64,000 nucleotides of DNA from Ctenosaura bakeri (GCA_948474755.1 CAOLHI010002515.1:124001-188000), one strand, 5' to 3'; shown: positions 37,012-48,665, numbered from the stretch's first letter. The notes: generated by a model from the sequence alone, not told the origin. Program-made: numbers and translations.

Positions 37012-37664
37012 TGTAAAAGGGTGAGGGTTTTCAATGTTTATTTAGGACCACTTAATAATTTTATAGTAGCCTATTTTCTGTGTTAACTTATCACTGTAGA
37101 CAACTCAAGCTGAACCAGTGTTTACAAAGATAAACTGTAACATTTATTAAGAAAACAATTAAGAACATGGTAGCATGTTATAGTTCATATGCAGTTGAAT
37201 GATGAGACATTTGTTCAGTGCACTCTTCACATGGTATAAATAATTAACTCACTGCTCAGAAACAGTTTAATTATGTCTTTAAGATTTTCATGAAAGGCAT
37301 AATTATCATACAACAGTCCTTTGGCTAAACTCCCACCAAAGGTTTAACCCCCAATCTAGGTCACACTCTCTGACCAGATCCTACTAGGGTTCAATTACTC
37401 TTCTGCCTCTCCCTAGGCTTCCACTGAGAACTAAACCTTCCAACACAACAGCACTCTGTCGCTGACTGAGGGACTCTACTTCCTAGTTCCTTGCTAGGCT
37501 CCCACTGAAGGGATCAAAATACCCACAGGTACTTGGTTTCATAAGCCTCTCTCACACACTACTTGGTTCAGTTTCTTTCCTGAAGTGCTATTTTGGTTGT
37601 CTAGAAAACTCCTTTCAGGCTGCACTGGCTCCTCGGATAGCCACACCCCCAGAACTTTGTCACA
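37012..37664 (-). mobile_element. Possible solo LTR (unclassified)
   Basis: A 653-bp segment that begins tgtaaaagg and ends gtcaca (TG...CA). On the minus strand a TATA-like atttatacc lies upstream of AATAAA sites, as in an LTR. It separates the old gag relic from the CR1 3' end. No matching target duplication was found (flanks atttg and agagg), so this is only a suggestion. Confidence 0.3.
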
Positions 37665-39186
37665 AGAGGTCATAGAATTATAGAGCTGAAAGGGCCATGA
37701 AGTCCAAACTCCTACCATGCAGGAATGCACAGTCGAAGCATTCCTGACAGACAGCTATCCAGCCTCTGTTTAAAAGCCCCCACAGAGGGAGACTACACCA
37801 CATCCAAGGCAGCGGCATATTCCACTGTCAAACTTCTCTTACCATCAAGAAGTTCTTCATAATGTTTAAATGGAATCTTTTTTCCTGAAGTTTGAAGCCA
37901 GTGCTCTATGTCCTAGTTTTTGGAGTAGCCAAAAACAAGCTTGCTCCATCCTCCATATGAAGTCCCCTCAAATATTTGAAAATAGCTATCACGTCACCTC
38001 TTAACTTTCTCTTCTCCAGGCTAAATATACCCAGCTCCCTAAGCCACTCTTCATAGGGCATGGTTTCCAGACCTTTGACCATTTTGGTCACCCTCTTTTG
38101 GACACATTCCACCTTGTCAATATCCTTTCTGATATTGGTACCCAGAACTGCACACAAGATTCCAAGTGAGGTCTGACCAGAGCAGAATAGAGTGGCACTA
38201 TTACTTTCCTTGACATTGCACTCCTATTGATGTGGTCTAGAATTGCATTTTTTTCAAACTGCTGCATCACACTGCTGACTCATTTTCAACTTGTGGTTTA
38301 CTAAGACTCCTAGATCCCCTTCACATGTATTGTGTTCATGCCAAATATCCCTCCTCCTATATTTGTGCATTTCATTTTTTCTGCCTAAGTGTAGTACCTT
38401 ACATTTCTTTTTGTTTTTTGTTAGTTTTGGCCCAGCTCTCTATTCTACTAAGGTCATTTTGAATTCTGATCCTGTCCTTTGTAAAGTAGTTACCCCTCCT
38501 AATTTGGTGTCATCTGTGAATTATGTAAGAATGCCCTCTATTCCTTCATCCAAATCATTGATAAAGATGTTGAATAGCACCTGGCCCAGGACAGAACCCT
38601 GTGGAACCCCGCTAGCCACTTTTTTCCAGGATGAAGAGGAGCCATTGGTGAGCATCATAACTGTTTAGCCCACATTTTACCAGCTTGTTTGCAATATCAC
38701 AGTGGATCTTGTCAAAAAGGCCTTATTAAAGTCAAGATACACTATGCCCACAGCATTCCTTTAATCTACCAAGCTTGTAACTCTATCAAATAAAGAGGTA
38801 AGATTAGTCTGGCATGACTTATTTTTGAGAAACCCATGGTGACTTTTAGTGATCCTGGCATTCCTTTCTAAGCGCTTACAGACTGTGTTTAATGATCTGC
38901 TCCAGAACCTTTCCTAGTACTGATGTCAGAATGACTGGGCAGTGATTGTTTGGATTGTCCCCCCCCTTTTTTATTTTCGAAGATGGGGACAACATTTTCC
39001 CTTCTCCAGTTTGCTGGGACTTCTCCTTTTCTCCAGGAATTCTCAAAGATTACTGTCAGAGGTTCTGAGATTACTTCTGCCAGTTCTTTTAATATCCTTG
39101 AATGTAGTTCATCTGGCCCTGGAGACTTGAATTCATTTAAAAGTAGCCAGGTATTCCTGTACTACTTCTTTACCTATACTGTACTT

Positions 39187-40150
39187 CAGAGCTTTCCAAC
39201 CTTTTCATGTTGGTGACACACTTTTTAGACATCATCATTTTGTGACACAGTAATTTCAGTTTTACTAGCAAACCAGAGGTTAAACTCACCCCTTATAAGA
39301 GATTCAGACACATACATAAATTGTAATAACAAAAAGTATGGGAACACAACATATCTCATGAAAACTTTTCATATATTTTTAAAAATATATGATTTATAAA
39401 TAACATACTGTTAACACCGAGGCATGGCAGGCAGCCAAGAGCCGGCTAATAAGTCTTTCCCCAGATAAATCAAAGGGCTTTACTTCAGCAGTGGGTAGAT
39501 AAGGTAGCAGTAAACTAAAGAGACTTTTGCAGCAAAGATATTCCCTGGCTGTTACATCACAGCCAGGCAAAACAGCAAACGGAGTCCATGTACCACAGAG
39601 TTTGTTCCTCAGCCGGTTGGGCGGCGTTTCAGGAAGCAAGGCAAGGGTCCCCGTTAGCCCAGCAGGCACACCCAAAATGGACGGTTGTGAGCCAACAAAG
39701 ACCCAAGGCTGAGTGAGTGCTTTTATTAAGCAGGCCCTCACCCAGGTGCTACCTCAGCTGGAGCTTGATTGCTTGGTGTTTCCTATTTAAACACTCTGAC
39801 TTTCTGAGAGCACTCTTTTGCTCCCGATGCTGCTGGTAAGTAGGCACCTACTCTTGAATCTCTGGATCTAAGGCAGCCCCTGGCTCCATTGCTGGGGCTA
39901 CTGGGGCCAAGGGCTCTGTGTCCAGGGCAGCCTCTGGGGTGGGCTGTGCAGCAGGCTCCATGGCAGCCTCTGGGGCGGGCTCTGCTGGTGCAGCAGGCTC
40001 CCTGGCTTTGAAGTCCTCTGGTTCAGACTCAGAGCTTGAGTCCTGGAGTGCCAGGGTCCTGACACATACATTTCGAACATTATAGGCGACACACCTACAT
40101 ACTTCAGACGACACACTAACATGTCACAGCACACCATTTGAAAAGCCCTG
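39187..40150. mobile_element. Non-autonomous hAT element with 8-bp TSD, carrying a solo LTR
   Basis: The left end cagagctttccaaccttttc and right end gaaaagccctg form a short imperfect inverted repeat (CAGRGCTTTYCAA type). Sub-terminal complementary blocks (catgttggtgacacac against gacacactaacatg) extend it. It is flanked by a perfect 8-bp duplication ctgtactt (39179-39186 and 40151-40158), diagnostic of hAT transposition. Without the LTR it is about 300 bp with no transposase. Confidence 0.92.
39409..40064 (-). mobile_element. Solo LTR (656 bp) with 5-bp TSD inside the hAT element
   Basis: Begins tgttaacaccg and ends ggtcctgaca (TG...CA) and is flanked by the direct repeat catac (39404-39408 and 40065-40069). 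On the minus strand a TATA-like tttaaata (about 39786) lies about 60 bp upstream of AATAAA (about 39720), the U3-R order of an LTR, so the minus orientation is likely. A degenerate GC-rich minisatellite-like stretch (gcagcctctgggg, repeated at about 39928 and 39964) lies in U3 and produces a chance Pro/Ala/Glu-rich frame. A retrovirus-like or Ty3-like source cannot be distinguished. No internal coding region is present. Confidence 0.88.
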
Positions 40151-40770
40151 CTGTACTTCATTTCCCCTACCCCATCATCTGTTCCATTTCTCTGGGGAAG
40201 AGCCACTATTTTCCTTTGGGAAGAAGACTGAGGCAAAGAAGGTGTTAGTAGTTCAGTTTTTCCTCTGTCATCTCCACACAGTAGCTCTACTACCTCTTTC
40301 TTCTTCCTTTTTATATAGATATAACCAAAAAAGCCCTTCTTATTGTTTTTAACCTTTCCAGCAAGCCTGAGCTTGTTCTGTGCTTTAGCTTTTTTGACTT
40401 TCTCCCTACACTTGCTGGCTAATTGTTTGAATTCCTCTTTGGTGATTGTCCCTTTTTTTCCATTTCTTGTACATGTCCTTTTTAAATCTGAGCTCCAGTA
40501 AAAATTCCTTAGACACCCATCCTGGGTTCTTTAGACACCTCCCATTTTTCCTCCTCATTGGAATTGTTTGAAATTGTGCCTTCAATATATCATTTTTAAG
40601 AAACTCCCATCCATCATGAACTCCATTAGTATTCCTGACCACAGGATCACATCCTGTATTTCCTTAAGTTTACTGAAATCAGCTTTCTTAAAATCTAGGT
40701 TGTATGAGGTTTCCTTACTGGCAATTAGAGCTGGTTCTGCCTTATCTGTTTTTCCCAGATTTACTTTTTA

Positions 40771-42132
40771 ATGGGCCAAGGAACTCGTCAGCAAAGTCCC
40801 TCAGGGCAATCTTGAATTATGCCAGGGAATTAAATTGCTGAAAAGCTGCTGTTCTCTTCAGCTGACGCTAGCCTAGATGTTATTCAATTCAGAGCAATGG
40901 CTAAAGCAACAACTGTTCTTGTACACCACCAAGGCTAAAAAATTGGCATGTTGATGCTCACTATAAGCAAAACTTAGCATTTTTCTATTTATAGGCACTA
41001 AGTTCTTTGGAGAGGCTGTTGAGCCTGTATTGGGAGACACTAAAGATCAGAGGAAGGTGTTAGCGTCCTCTCAGGCAAAGGACAACAGGAGGACGTTGTA
41101 TCCAGGGCAGTCCTCGTTTTATCTCTGTAGGACCAGTATGACTTCTTTTGTTCCAGAGACAACAGATTTGGCAGACCACAGTGGTCTCAGTGTAAATACC
41201 AAGCCAAGGCAGCAGGCCCCGCAGCAGGCCCCTCAGCAGGGGCAATGGAGACCTAATAGCAATAACAATTCCATTGATTCAGGCACAGACTGGCACACAA
41301 ATCTCAATCCTGATTCTCTATCCTAACACATGGGTGGAAGTCTCCAGTTGTTTTCCCATATATAAGAAGAAACCACATCAGACCAGTAGATTCTAAAGAC
41401 CTCAATAGAAAGATGTTTGGTACATTTTCATTGTCTTTTTTCACAATTTATTCCTTCCTTCCCCAAAGTCAAAAAAGTCCATCTGGTTTGGGGGGCTGTT
41501 CAGCACCTGATTGAGACAGTTCCATCATCTCAAAGATTGAGGGGCTGCTACTCCATTTTATTCCATAGTTTCCAAAAAGAACCAGTCTTGGAAATGAGTC
41601 AACTGATTTGTGAGGAATCACGAATTCAGGATGGAGATGTTCAGAACAATCCTGGAGATTCTCAGACCCCAGGATTTTTTTTTTTTTTTTTTTTTGTGCT
41701 GCTCAAGCTTTTGTAAGTGTTGCCATCATATCCTGGTTCACCTACACCACAGGACGTTTCTTCTCTTTTCCTACCACGGACAGCACTTTCAGTATAAAAT
41801 CCTTCCATTCAGGCTTTTATCATTCCCAAGGGTTTTCACCAAAGTGACGGTAGCCCTAGCAGCCTATTGGAGACAGTAAGGGTTTCATGTTTACCTTACA
41901 TAGATGATTTATTGATCAAGTTTTCTTCCTTCCATCAGGCAGCTCAGAAGATTTATTTTGTTCCTTCTTCTCTATCTGACCATGGTTTTCTGGTCAATCA
42001 TGGGAAGAGCCACCTCTATTGATCACAACAGATCAAACATCTTCGGCCCATTCTAGACACATCCAAGGGACCATTTTCGCTTCCTTCAGAAAGAGTGTAG
42101 GTCATTCTTGTACCAGGTGTGTCATGCCTATG
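40771..42132 (+). pseudogene. Old plus-strand DIRS-like relic: gag end and RT core
   Basis: Resumes the old element after the CR1. A Gln/Pro-rich gag tail (TKDQRKVLASSQAKDNRR near 41040; a QQAPQQAPQQG repeat near 41210) is followed by RT blocks that align with copy B. YKILPFRLLSFPRVFTKVTV (about 41795) matches YKVLPFGLSTAPRVFTKCM, YIDDLLIK (about 41902) matches YLDDWLLVA, and GFLVNHGKSHL (about 41985) matches GLRVNPKKSHL. Multiple frameshifts and a 21-base T run (41675-41695) show long inactivity. It continues at 48416 beyond the MITE and copy A. Confidence 0.72.
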
Positions 42133-42251
42133 CAGTGGACCCTCTATGTATGCTGGGGTTCCGTTCCAGGACCCTTGCAAATAGCAAAAAATGCAAATAA
42201 GAACAGGTTGCTTACCTGTAACTGTGGTTCTTCGAGTGGTCATCTGTGCCA

Positions 42252-42386
42252 TCATACACTAGGAGCTTTAGCGCCTGCGCGGTAGCGTTCGGAAACTTCT
42301 AGAGCTTGTTCGCTTGGCGGGAACCCCTCCCCCACGCCGGTACTGCGCATGCTCCTCCCGCCGAGCAACGGTCTCTCCTCAGTTCT
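42252..42386. repeat. Left inverted terminal repeat, DIRS copy A
   Basis: Starts tcatacactaggagctttag and ends ctctcctcagttct. It is the near-exact reverse complement of 48115-48249, with for example ggtagcg against ggtaccg as a single difference. Confidence 0.92.
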
Positions 42387-42440
42387 GTCGTCCGCCGTAG
42401 AACCTACAGGGACCTGAAAGAGAGGGGAGGAAGGGCGGGT

Positions 42441-42537
42441 GTGTATGATGGCACAGATGACCACTCGAAGAACCACAGTTACAGGTAAGCAACCTGTTCT
42501 TCTTCTTCGTGGTCTCTGTGCCTTCATACACTAGGAG
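42441..42537. repeat. Internal complementary region (ICR), DIRS copy A
   Basis: The first half (gtgtatgatggcacagatga to aacctgttctt) is the reverse complement of the element's left end. The second half (ttcttcttcgtggtctctgt to cactaggag) is the reverse complement of the right end. Together they represent the junction of the two ends, the template used in DIRS-type replication to complete the termini and form a circle. Confidence 0.92.
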
Positions 42538-42573
42538 ACTGTGTAGCTTACCGGTCGGACGGCGGGTCAGGTC

Positions 42574-43604
42574 CTACAGCACGGAAGCCAACACCTCACG
42601 TCCAAACCGGGCATCTCTGCGCGACCGGCAGTCGAGCCTGTAGTGGCGCACGAAGGTCGACGGTTGGGACCAGGTCGCCACACGGCAGAGTTCATGCAGG
42701 TCAACTCCTCGCAGGAGGGCCGCAGAACTAGCCACAGCTCTGGTGGAGTGGGCTCGAAGCAGGACTGGCGGAGGCTTCCTCGCGAGCTCATACGCCAGTT
42801 GAATAGTCGTCACCACCCATTTGGAGAAGCGCTGGGTGGACACTTTGAGGCCCTTCCGACGTCGCCCATAGCAAACGAAGAGATGCGGCGTCTGTCGGAA
42901 GGAAGCAGTCCTGTCCTTGTATAAGGCCAATGCCCGACGCACGTCCAGTGAGTGGAGGGACCGCTCCAACGGTGTCGTCGGGTTCGGGAAGAAGGCAGGC
43001 AGGATGATGTCCTGGTTGAGATGGAAACTGGACACCACCTTAGGCAGGAACGAGATGTCAGGTCTCAGGACCACCTTGTCCCTGTGGAAGACCGTGAAGG
43101 GCTCATCGGATCGAAGAGCTGTGATCTCACCCGCTCGCCTCGCTGAGGTCACCGCTACCAGGAAGGCAGTTTTCATGGTCAGGAGCCTGTCATCCGAGGT
43201 CGCCATCGGCTCGAAGGGCGGCTTTGTCAGCTGCGAGAGCACCAATGAGAGGGACCACGGCGGTACGGCGGCGATACCGGCGGGTAGAGATGATGTAGTC
43301 CTTTCAGGAACCGCTTAACGGTATCGTTCCTGAAGAAGGCCGAGGCAGCCGACCGTGGCGGTTGGTATGCCACGATCGCGGAGAGATACACCTTCAGGGA
43401 TGGAAACGCCAGCCCCTGTTGCCGGAGGTGCAGGAGGAAATGCAGGACGGTCGAGAGCCCCGCGGGCGATACCGGCTCACTCCTCTCGTTAGCGAAGGTC
43501 AGGAAGCGTCGCCACTTGTATTGATAGTTGCGACGGGTGGATTCCTTCCTGGCCGCGACGAGGACGGTACCGAGGACGGGGTCGTCTAGTGCGATATCCT
43601 CCAC
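42574..43604 (-). pseudogene. DIRS copy A tyrosine recombinase, frameshifted
   Basis: Same domain as in copy B. The catalytic residues are still encoded (Arg in SARRAGEITAL, HSTR box, Tyr in RHYRLD near 42660), but the frame is broken near 43250-43266 by a one-base deletion (ggcggtacgg here, ggcggtagcgg in copy B). The N-terminal core (EDIALDDPVLG, ESTRRNYQYKWRRF) is in the frame that starts upstream, while the catalytic part lies in another frame. Confidence 0.88.
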
Positions 43605-45495
43605 GCATGGAGGGCCAGGCGTGGCAGGTCCGGATGGAGGACTCGGCCGCCGGAGTGGGAGAGCAGGTCCGGTGTCGGTGGCAGCCGGAGCAGGTCGTCC
43701 CGTGCGGCTTGTAGCAGGGGTGCGAACCAATGTTGCCTCGGCCAATACGGGGCTACCAGGATCGCGTCGGCTCGGTCGGCGAGGATCTTCGATATCGTCC
43801 GGCCGAGCAGCGGGAACGGCGGGAACGCGTAGAGGAGTTCCCCGGTCCACGGAAGCTGGAAAGCGTCCCCGATGGAGGCGCGATCGTGGCCCGCTCTGGA
43901 ACAGAATCGGCGACACTTCGCGTTTTCCCTGGTCGCGAAGAGGTCGATCGATGGTTCGCCTCACCGATCCCGAATCAGTCTGAACGCCTCTCCGGAGAGA
44001 GACCATTCGTGATGGGATGAGGTGTCCCTGCTGAGGGCGTCTGCCGTGGTGTTCTCCTGCCCGGCCAGGTGAACTGCCACGGGATGCGTGTGCAGGCGAA
44101 TGCACCAGTCCCACAGGTCGAGCGCGATGTGGAGCAGGGTCGTGGAATGAGTCCCACCTTGTCTGTTGATGTAGCAGACGGTGGTGGTGTTGTCCGTCAG
44201 AATCAGGACCGTGCGCCCCGCCACGGCGTGGCGGAACGCCCGTAGGGCTTTCCAGACGGCGAGTAGCTCCAACGCGTTGATATGGAGAGCGGTCTCGTCG
44301 TCGGTCCATCTGTCGCGGACTCTGAGATCGCCGCAGTGGGCACCCCATCCATACAGGGAGGCGTCGGTCGTTACCGTCACCTTCGGTGTCGGCTGTTGGA
44401 AAGGCATCCCTGACATGAGATTGCGTCGCGACTGCCACCATCGGAGGGATGAGCGGACGTCTCCCGGCAGCTGCAGTCGGAGTGTCTGTTCGTCTCGCAG
44501 GGGGTCGAATGCGGACGAACCAGTGTTGAAGAGGTCTTGCTCTCAGCCTGGCGAGATATGTCACAGCGGTCGTCGCAGCCATGTAGCCCAAGAGCTGCTG
44601 GACGCTTCTCGCAGATAACGTCGGGGCCGTACGAGCGTGAGCGGCGGCCCGGATCAGGGTTTGGGCTCGAGACTCTGGCAGGTACGCCCTGGCGGAGGTC
44701 GAGTCGAGCGTCGCCCCGATGAAGTCCAAGATCCTCGCCGGCTCGAGGTGGGACTTCTTCGGATTCACCCGTAGACCAAGGCGGGTCAGGAGTGACAACG
44801 TCATGTGGACGTCGTGGTAAAGTCTCTGTTTGCAGGACGCCACCAACAGCCAATCGTCGAGGTAAGGGAAGACAGAAGCGCCCTTCGTCCGCAGGTAGGA
44901 TACCACCGGGGCCATGCACTTGGTGAAGACCCTTGGGGCAGTCGAGAGTCCGAACGGCAGCACCTTGTACTGGTAACAGGTGTCGTCGACTGCGAAGCGG
45001 AGGTACCGTCTGTGCTGCGGGCGAATGGCGATATGGAAGTATGCGTCTCGGAGATCGATGGAGGCGAACCAGTCCCCTCGATGTAGGAAGGGCAGGATCG
45101 ACGGTATCGTGACCATCTTGAACCTTTTGGGGCGGATGTAGTAGTTCACCCCTCTGAGGTCTAGGATCGGCCGGAGGGTACCGTCGGCTTTCGGATCCGT
45201 GAAGTACCTGGAGAAGAAGCCTGTGGTCTTGGCCTCTTGCGGGAGCTGCTCGATCGCCCCTTTCTGGAGGAGGGATTGGATCTCTTCCAGGAGGGCCGGA
45301 CTCGACGGCGTGGAGTAGTAAACGCCGCGAGGAGGATTCGAGAAACTCGATGGCGTAGCCAAGACGGACGATGGAAAGCACCCAAGAGTCCGTGGTGACA
45401 TACTGCCACTCCGCTAGGTGTCGAGCCAGTGTCGGTCGGTCTCCGAGCGCTGATGGTAGGCTGAAGAGTGGGTGTTGGTAGGTCCTGCCAGGCAC
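43586..45495 (-). pseudogene. DIRS copy A RT-RNase H, frameshifted
   Basis: Counterpart of the 637-codon frame of copy B. A two-base deletion near 45339 (ggaggattcgag against ggaggaatatcgag) and another near 44508 (tcgaatgcgg against tcgaatatgcgg) shift the frame. RT blocks including YLDDW lie between the two, and RNase H lies after the second in the original frame. After the second deletion the upstream RT reading passes into the overlapping recombinase frame, which stays open to about 43230. Confidence 0.88.
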
Positions 45496-45496
45496 A

Positions 45497-47942
45497 TCAA
45501 AACCGAGACTTTGTCTCGGAGGAGGACTTCTTGGACGAAGCCGGGCGCCGCCTAATCGTGCGTCTGGCCGATGAGCTGGAGGACGGTCTCGACTGTGCAG
45601 ACTGGGCCGAACGCTGGAACGACGAGGTGGAAGATCGTCGCCAGGATGGGCGGAAGGTGGAGGCCCTGCGGGCTTGCGTGGCCGGCTGCAGCCCGATCTT
45701 TTTGGCGGTCAGCCTCGCCTTGACGAGATTGTCCAAAGCTTCGTCTGTGGACGAATTGAATAGGCCTTCACCGTCGAAGGGGAGATCTTCAATCCTCCTT
45801 CTGGTGTCCTCCTGGATGTTGGCCGGTCGCAGCCAAGCATGGCGGCGGAGGCCGACGGATCCCGCCATGACACGGGAGGCAATCTCCACTGCGTGCCTGG
45901 AGGAGGCCATCTGGTGGCGAGCGATGGAGATGGCCTCATTGTAGATCACGGAGGAGGCTTGGCGGATGTCCTCCGGTACCGCCTCCATCGCCGGTTGCAG
46001 GCGATCGAGCACTTTTTTCAGGTATGCCGCGAGGCAAGCCTGAGTGTTGGACAGCCTGATCTGCAAGGAGGCAGCTGAATAAAACCTCCTTGCGTAGGCG
46101 TCCAACTTCCTGCCCTCTTTGTCCGGTGGGGTGGTGTGTTGCCTGCCGGAGCCCTTCGTCTGTGCCGACTCGACGACCACAGAGTTCGGTGCAGGGTGAT
46201 TAAAGAGATAACCGGCGTTATCCTTCTGCACCCTGTAGAGGTGTTCTAACCGCTGCGGTATCGGCTGAGCCGAGGCCGGTCTATCCCAGGCGGCCTTCAC
46301 CAGTCTGGATACCCGGGGCAGGAGAGGCAGCGGGGCCGTGGAAGGTCGCTTCTCCTCGAAGACGGAGAAGGCTGGATCGTCGTCCTCCGGCTCCGCATCG
46401 GCGATCTTAAGGCCGAGGGTAGTGGCCATGCGGAGCAGCATCGCAGAGAACTGGTGGACGTCCTCTGGAGCAGAATCTGGGATCGGGTCCCCGAATCCCA
46501 ACGGAGGAGACTCCTGGGAGGACGCCTCAGACACCTCTGACTCCGCACTCGAGTCGTACGACTCCGAGCTCGGTGAGTCCTCTCGCCGCTCGCTTTCCGG
46601 CTCCTTCGTCGCCGCAGGTGTTGCCTTCCTAGGCTTCTCCGCAGCCGGGGCGGTGGTAGCAGCAGCGTCCCGCTTGGGATGGCTGACTACTGACTTCACC
46701 CTCTTGGTGGTGACCGGGGTAGTCTGGCAGGCTGACGTCGTCGTAGCCCGCTCAGTCACCACCGACTCCGTAGGGCGCGTCGCCGTTGCCGTGACCCTAG
46801 GAGGTGGCGATATCGCCCGATACCGTGGTGAAGGCTCCCTCGCCCTATGATATCGAGGAGAGGGAGAGCGGCTGAAGGAGCGGCGGTCCGACGGAGATCG
46901 GCTTCGGCGTCGACGGTACGAGCCTCGACCCCTCTAGGCGAGCGCGATTCGCGCTGTTGACGAGGTGACCGGGACCTCCGGAAGGTCTCCCAGCGACTCG
47001 GGCCACGATGGTACCGATCCCGGTACGATGGCGAATGCGACCGATAGGAGGCCGGGCGCTCTCTCCATTCAGATTCCCTCGCGTACCTGGCCACATAGGA
47101 CGCCGAGGTGTATCTGGAGGCAGCGAGCGAGGTTGTTCCTCTCTTGTCTCCCTCGGAGGCGGCGAGGCCACCGGACGCTCGGAAGAGCGGGACCGGGACC
47201 TAAAGGAGGTGAAACGCCGCTCCGGAGAAGCAGAGGGCTCTCTCTGCTGCAGGTCGGCCGACCTGCGACGGCTAAGAGGGCGGTGGCGCTCCTCCACCAG
47301 GGTTGGAGGGTCTGCCACAGGCGAGTCCGGGCGCTGTTGGGGAACGTCCTCAATCTCATCGTCCGAGAGATCGACGGACTCGCCTCGCCCTTTGGAAGGC
47401 TGCTGAGTAGGAGGAGGAGTAGGAGGTCGAACGTCCCCAGCCGGGGAGCGCTTCTTTTCCTTCTTCTTCTTCTACTTCTCCTTCTCCTTGCCCTTGCCTC
47501 CGTCCGGAGCAGGGCGCTTTTAGCAGGCGTCTCCGTAAGGGGAGCCTCAGCCTTCCTCGCCGTCGAGGATCCTTTTGCTGACTTGGCAGCCGCCGACAGC
47601 TTCGGGATCCTCGGTAGCGCCGAGATCGGCGTTTCGCCAGTACCGAGCCCGATACCGACGAGGTGGACGGACGGCAGCCGCCGATACCGTCGATGGCGTG
47701 GTCGTCTTCTTGTCGGCCATCTTGGAAGTGGAGGTCTCGTCTATCGCCCGCAGAGACTGTTCCCAACAATAAGATTTGAGTCTCGCGGAGCGGTTGCGGA
47801 GAGTTTGGGGAGTAAAATCCCGGCAAATTGGGCAAGTCCGGATGTTGTGGGACTCACCCAAACAGAATAGACACTCCTTATGGCCGTCGTTGAGGGCAAC
47901 CTTGCGGCCGCAGGACACGCACTTCTTAAAGAGCGCGGACAT
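45497..47942 (-). pseudogene. DIRS copy A gag, broken by several deletions and a stop
   Basis: The ATG at 47942 (MSALFKKCVSCGRKV) and the zinc-binding N-terminus are present. Downstream there are one-base deletions relative to copy B near 47630, 47667, 47520, 47125 and 46919, plus a nonsense change (AAG to TAG) in the Lys-rich tract near 47472. The last 421 codons (45497-46762) are open and closely match copy B. Confidence 0.9.
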
Positions 47943-48114
47943 AAGACGAAGAACGCCAAACTCCGAAATCCGAAAAGACGAAAAACCGAAGGGGGAGTCC
48001 GAAAGAGAGGTCAAAGACAGTCCAAAAGTCCGTAAAACCGTGAAAAACAGCAAGCCAAGCACAACGTGAGAGGAACAAACTGAAGAACCTTCCGTACGCG
48101 GCGGCGGACGAGAA

Positions 48115-48249
48115 AGAACTGAGGAGAGACCGTTGCTCGGCGGGAGGAGCATGCGCAGTACCGGCGTGGGGGAGGGGTTCCCGCCAAGCGAACAAGCTCT
48201 AGAAGTTTCCGAACGGTACCGCGCAGGCGCTAAAGCTCCTAGTGTATGA
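48115..48249. repeat. Right inverted terminal repeat, DIRS copy A
   Basis: Complement of 42252-42386. It lies upstream of gag on the coding strand, so it probably holds the element's promoter (inferred). Confidence 0.92.
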
Positions 48250-48415
48250 AGGCACAGAGACCACGAAGAAGAATCACATCCCCACAATATTAAATGATGG
48301 TGACATGTTTCAGCATGTCCACATGCAGATTGCCATCATTTGATGTATAGGGTGCAATGCTCCACAAATACTTGAAGTTGCAGATTCAGAGGTTGTATAT
48401 TTAGAGGGGCCATTG

Positions 48416-48665
48416 TACTTTAGATCTTTTCAGGGATTCAGGGATTACCTCAATCATTTGTGTTCCATGGGCTTGTTTCCACACCTGAGAAATCCAGTGG
48501 TTTCTCCTGACCTATCAGAAGCAAATTGGCCGATAAGACGTATATATATTTGAATGTTCTGAGGCAAGTTCTAGCATTGCTCAGATGGTGGATCTCTGCA
48601 GAATTTGCTGAGGGTGCCCACCTCAGGGTCCCTCCCAGGTACAGAACACCTTGGACATCTGGCTC
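48416..48665 (+). pseudogene. Old plus-strand DIRS-like relic: RT connection segment
   Basis: The stretch encoding VLALLRWWISAEFAEGAHL (about 48568-48625) matches the region just before RNase H in copy B (VRSSLRWWQSRRNLMSGMPF). It follows directly, across the MITE and copy A, from the RT fragment ending at 42132. This continuity supports one old DIRS element on the plus strand split by later insertions. Confidence 0.65.

Larger units (their letters stand above)
37669..40770 (-). mobile_element. CR1 LINE, minus strand, split by a hAT element
   Basis: Read on the minus strand this is a CR1 from the linker or endonuclease end (right) to the 3' end (left, 37669, with tagaattatagagct resembling a diverged CR1 terminus). 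Matching blocks include MRRKNGRCLKNPGWVSKEFL (about 40500-40560), the SPGPDELH region (about 39110) and the FIDKVEC...[10 protein letters not shown] region (about 38060). Stops and frameshifts abound. The element is interrupted at 39187-40150 by a hAT insertion; removing it rejoins the CR1 with one copy of ctgtactt. The CR1 itself interrupts the old plus-strand DIRS. Confidence 0.88.
42199..48273 (-). mobile_element. DIRS1-like retrotransposon copy A (6075 bp, inactivated)
   Basis: A complete tyrosine-recombinase retrotransposon with coding on the minus strand. It has inverted terminal repeats of about 135 bp (42252-42386 and 48115-48249) and an internal complementary region (42441-42537) near its 3' end. 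Its left and right ends read aagaacagg and ccacgaagaagaa. Gene order is gag, RT-RNase H, tyrosine recombinase. It is very similar to copy B along its whole length, differing by scattered substitutions and about ten small deletions that break all three reading frames. Like other DIRS elements it shows no obvious target duplication beyond shared AA at the junctions. Confidence 0.93.
42133..48415. mobile_element. Tigger-like MITE split by DIRS copy A
   Basis: The left end cagtggaccctctatgtat (42133) and the right end in complement (caatggcccctctaaatat, ending 48415) form the inverted repeat of a MITE related to that at 13168. Both share a tggggtt-ccgttccaggaccct / ttgcaaa interior theme. The MITE is about 210 bp once copy A (42199-48273) is removed. 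A TA follows the right end, but the left flank TA is displaced by two bases. It interrupts the old plus-strand DIRS RT. Confidence 0.72.

Noticed and set aside
39848..40114. Pro/Ala/Glu-rich minus-strand frame
   Set aside because: Lies wholly within the U3-like part of a solo LTR and comes from a degenerate minisatellite-like stretch.
43528..47870. Long plus-strand open frames opposite the DIRS coding strand (also in copies B and C)
   Set aside because: They mirror GC-rich minus-strand genes with recognisable domains, contain no known domains themselves and vary between copies.
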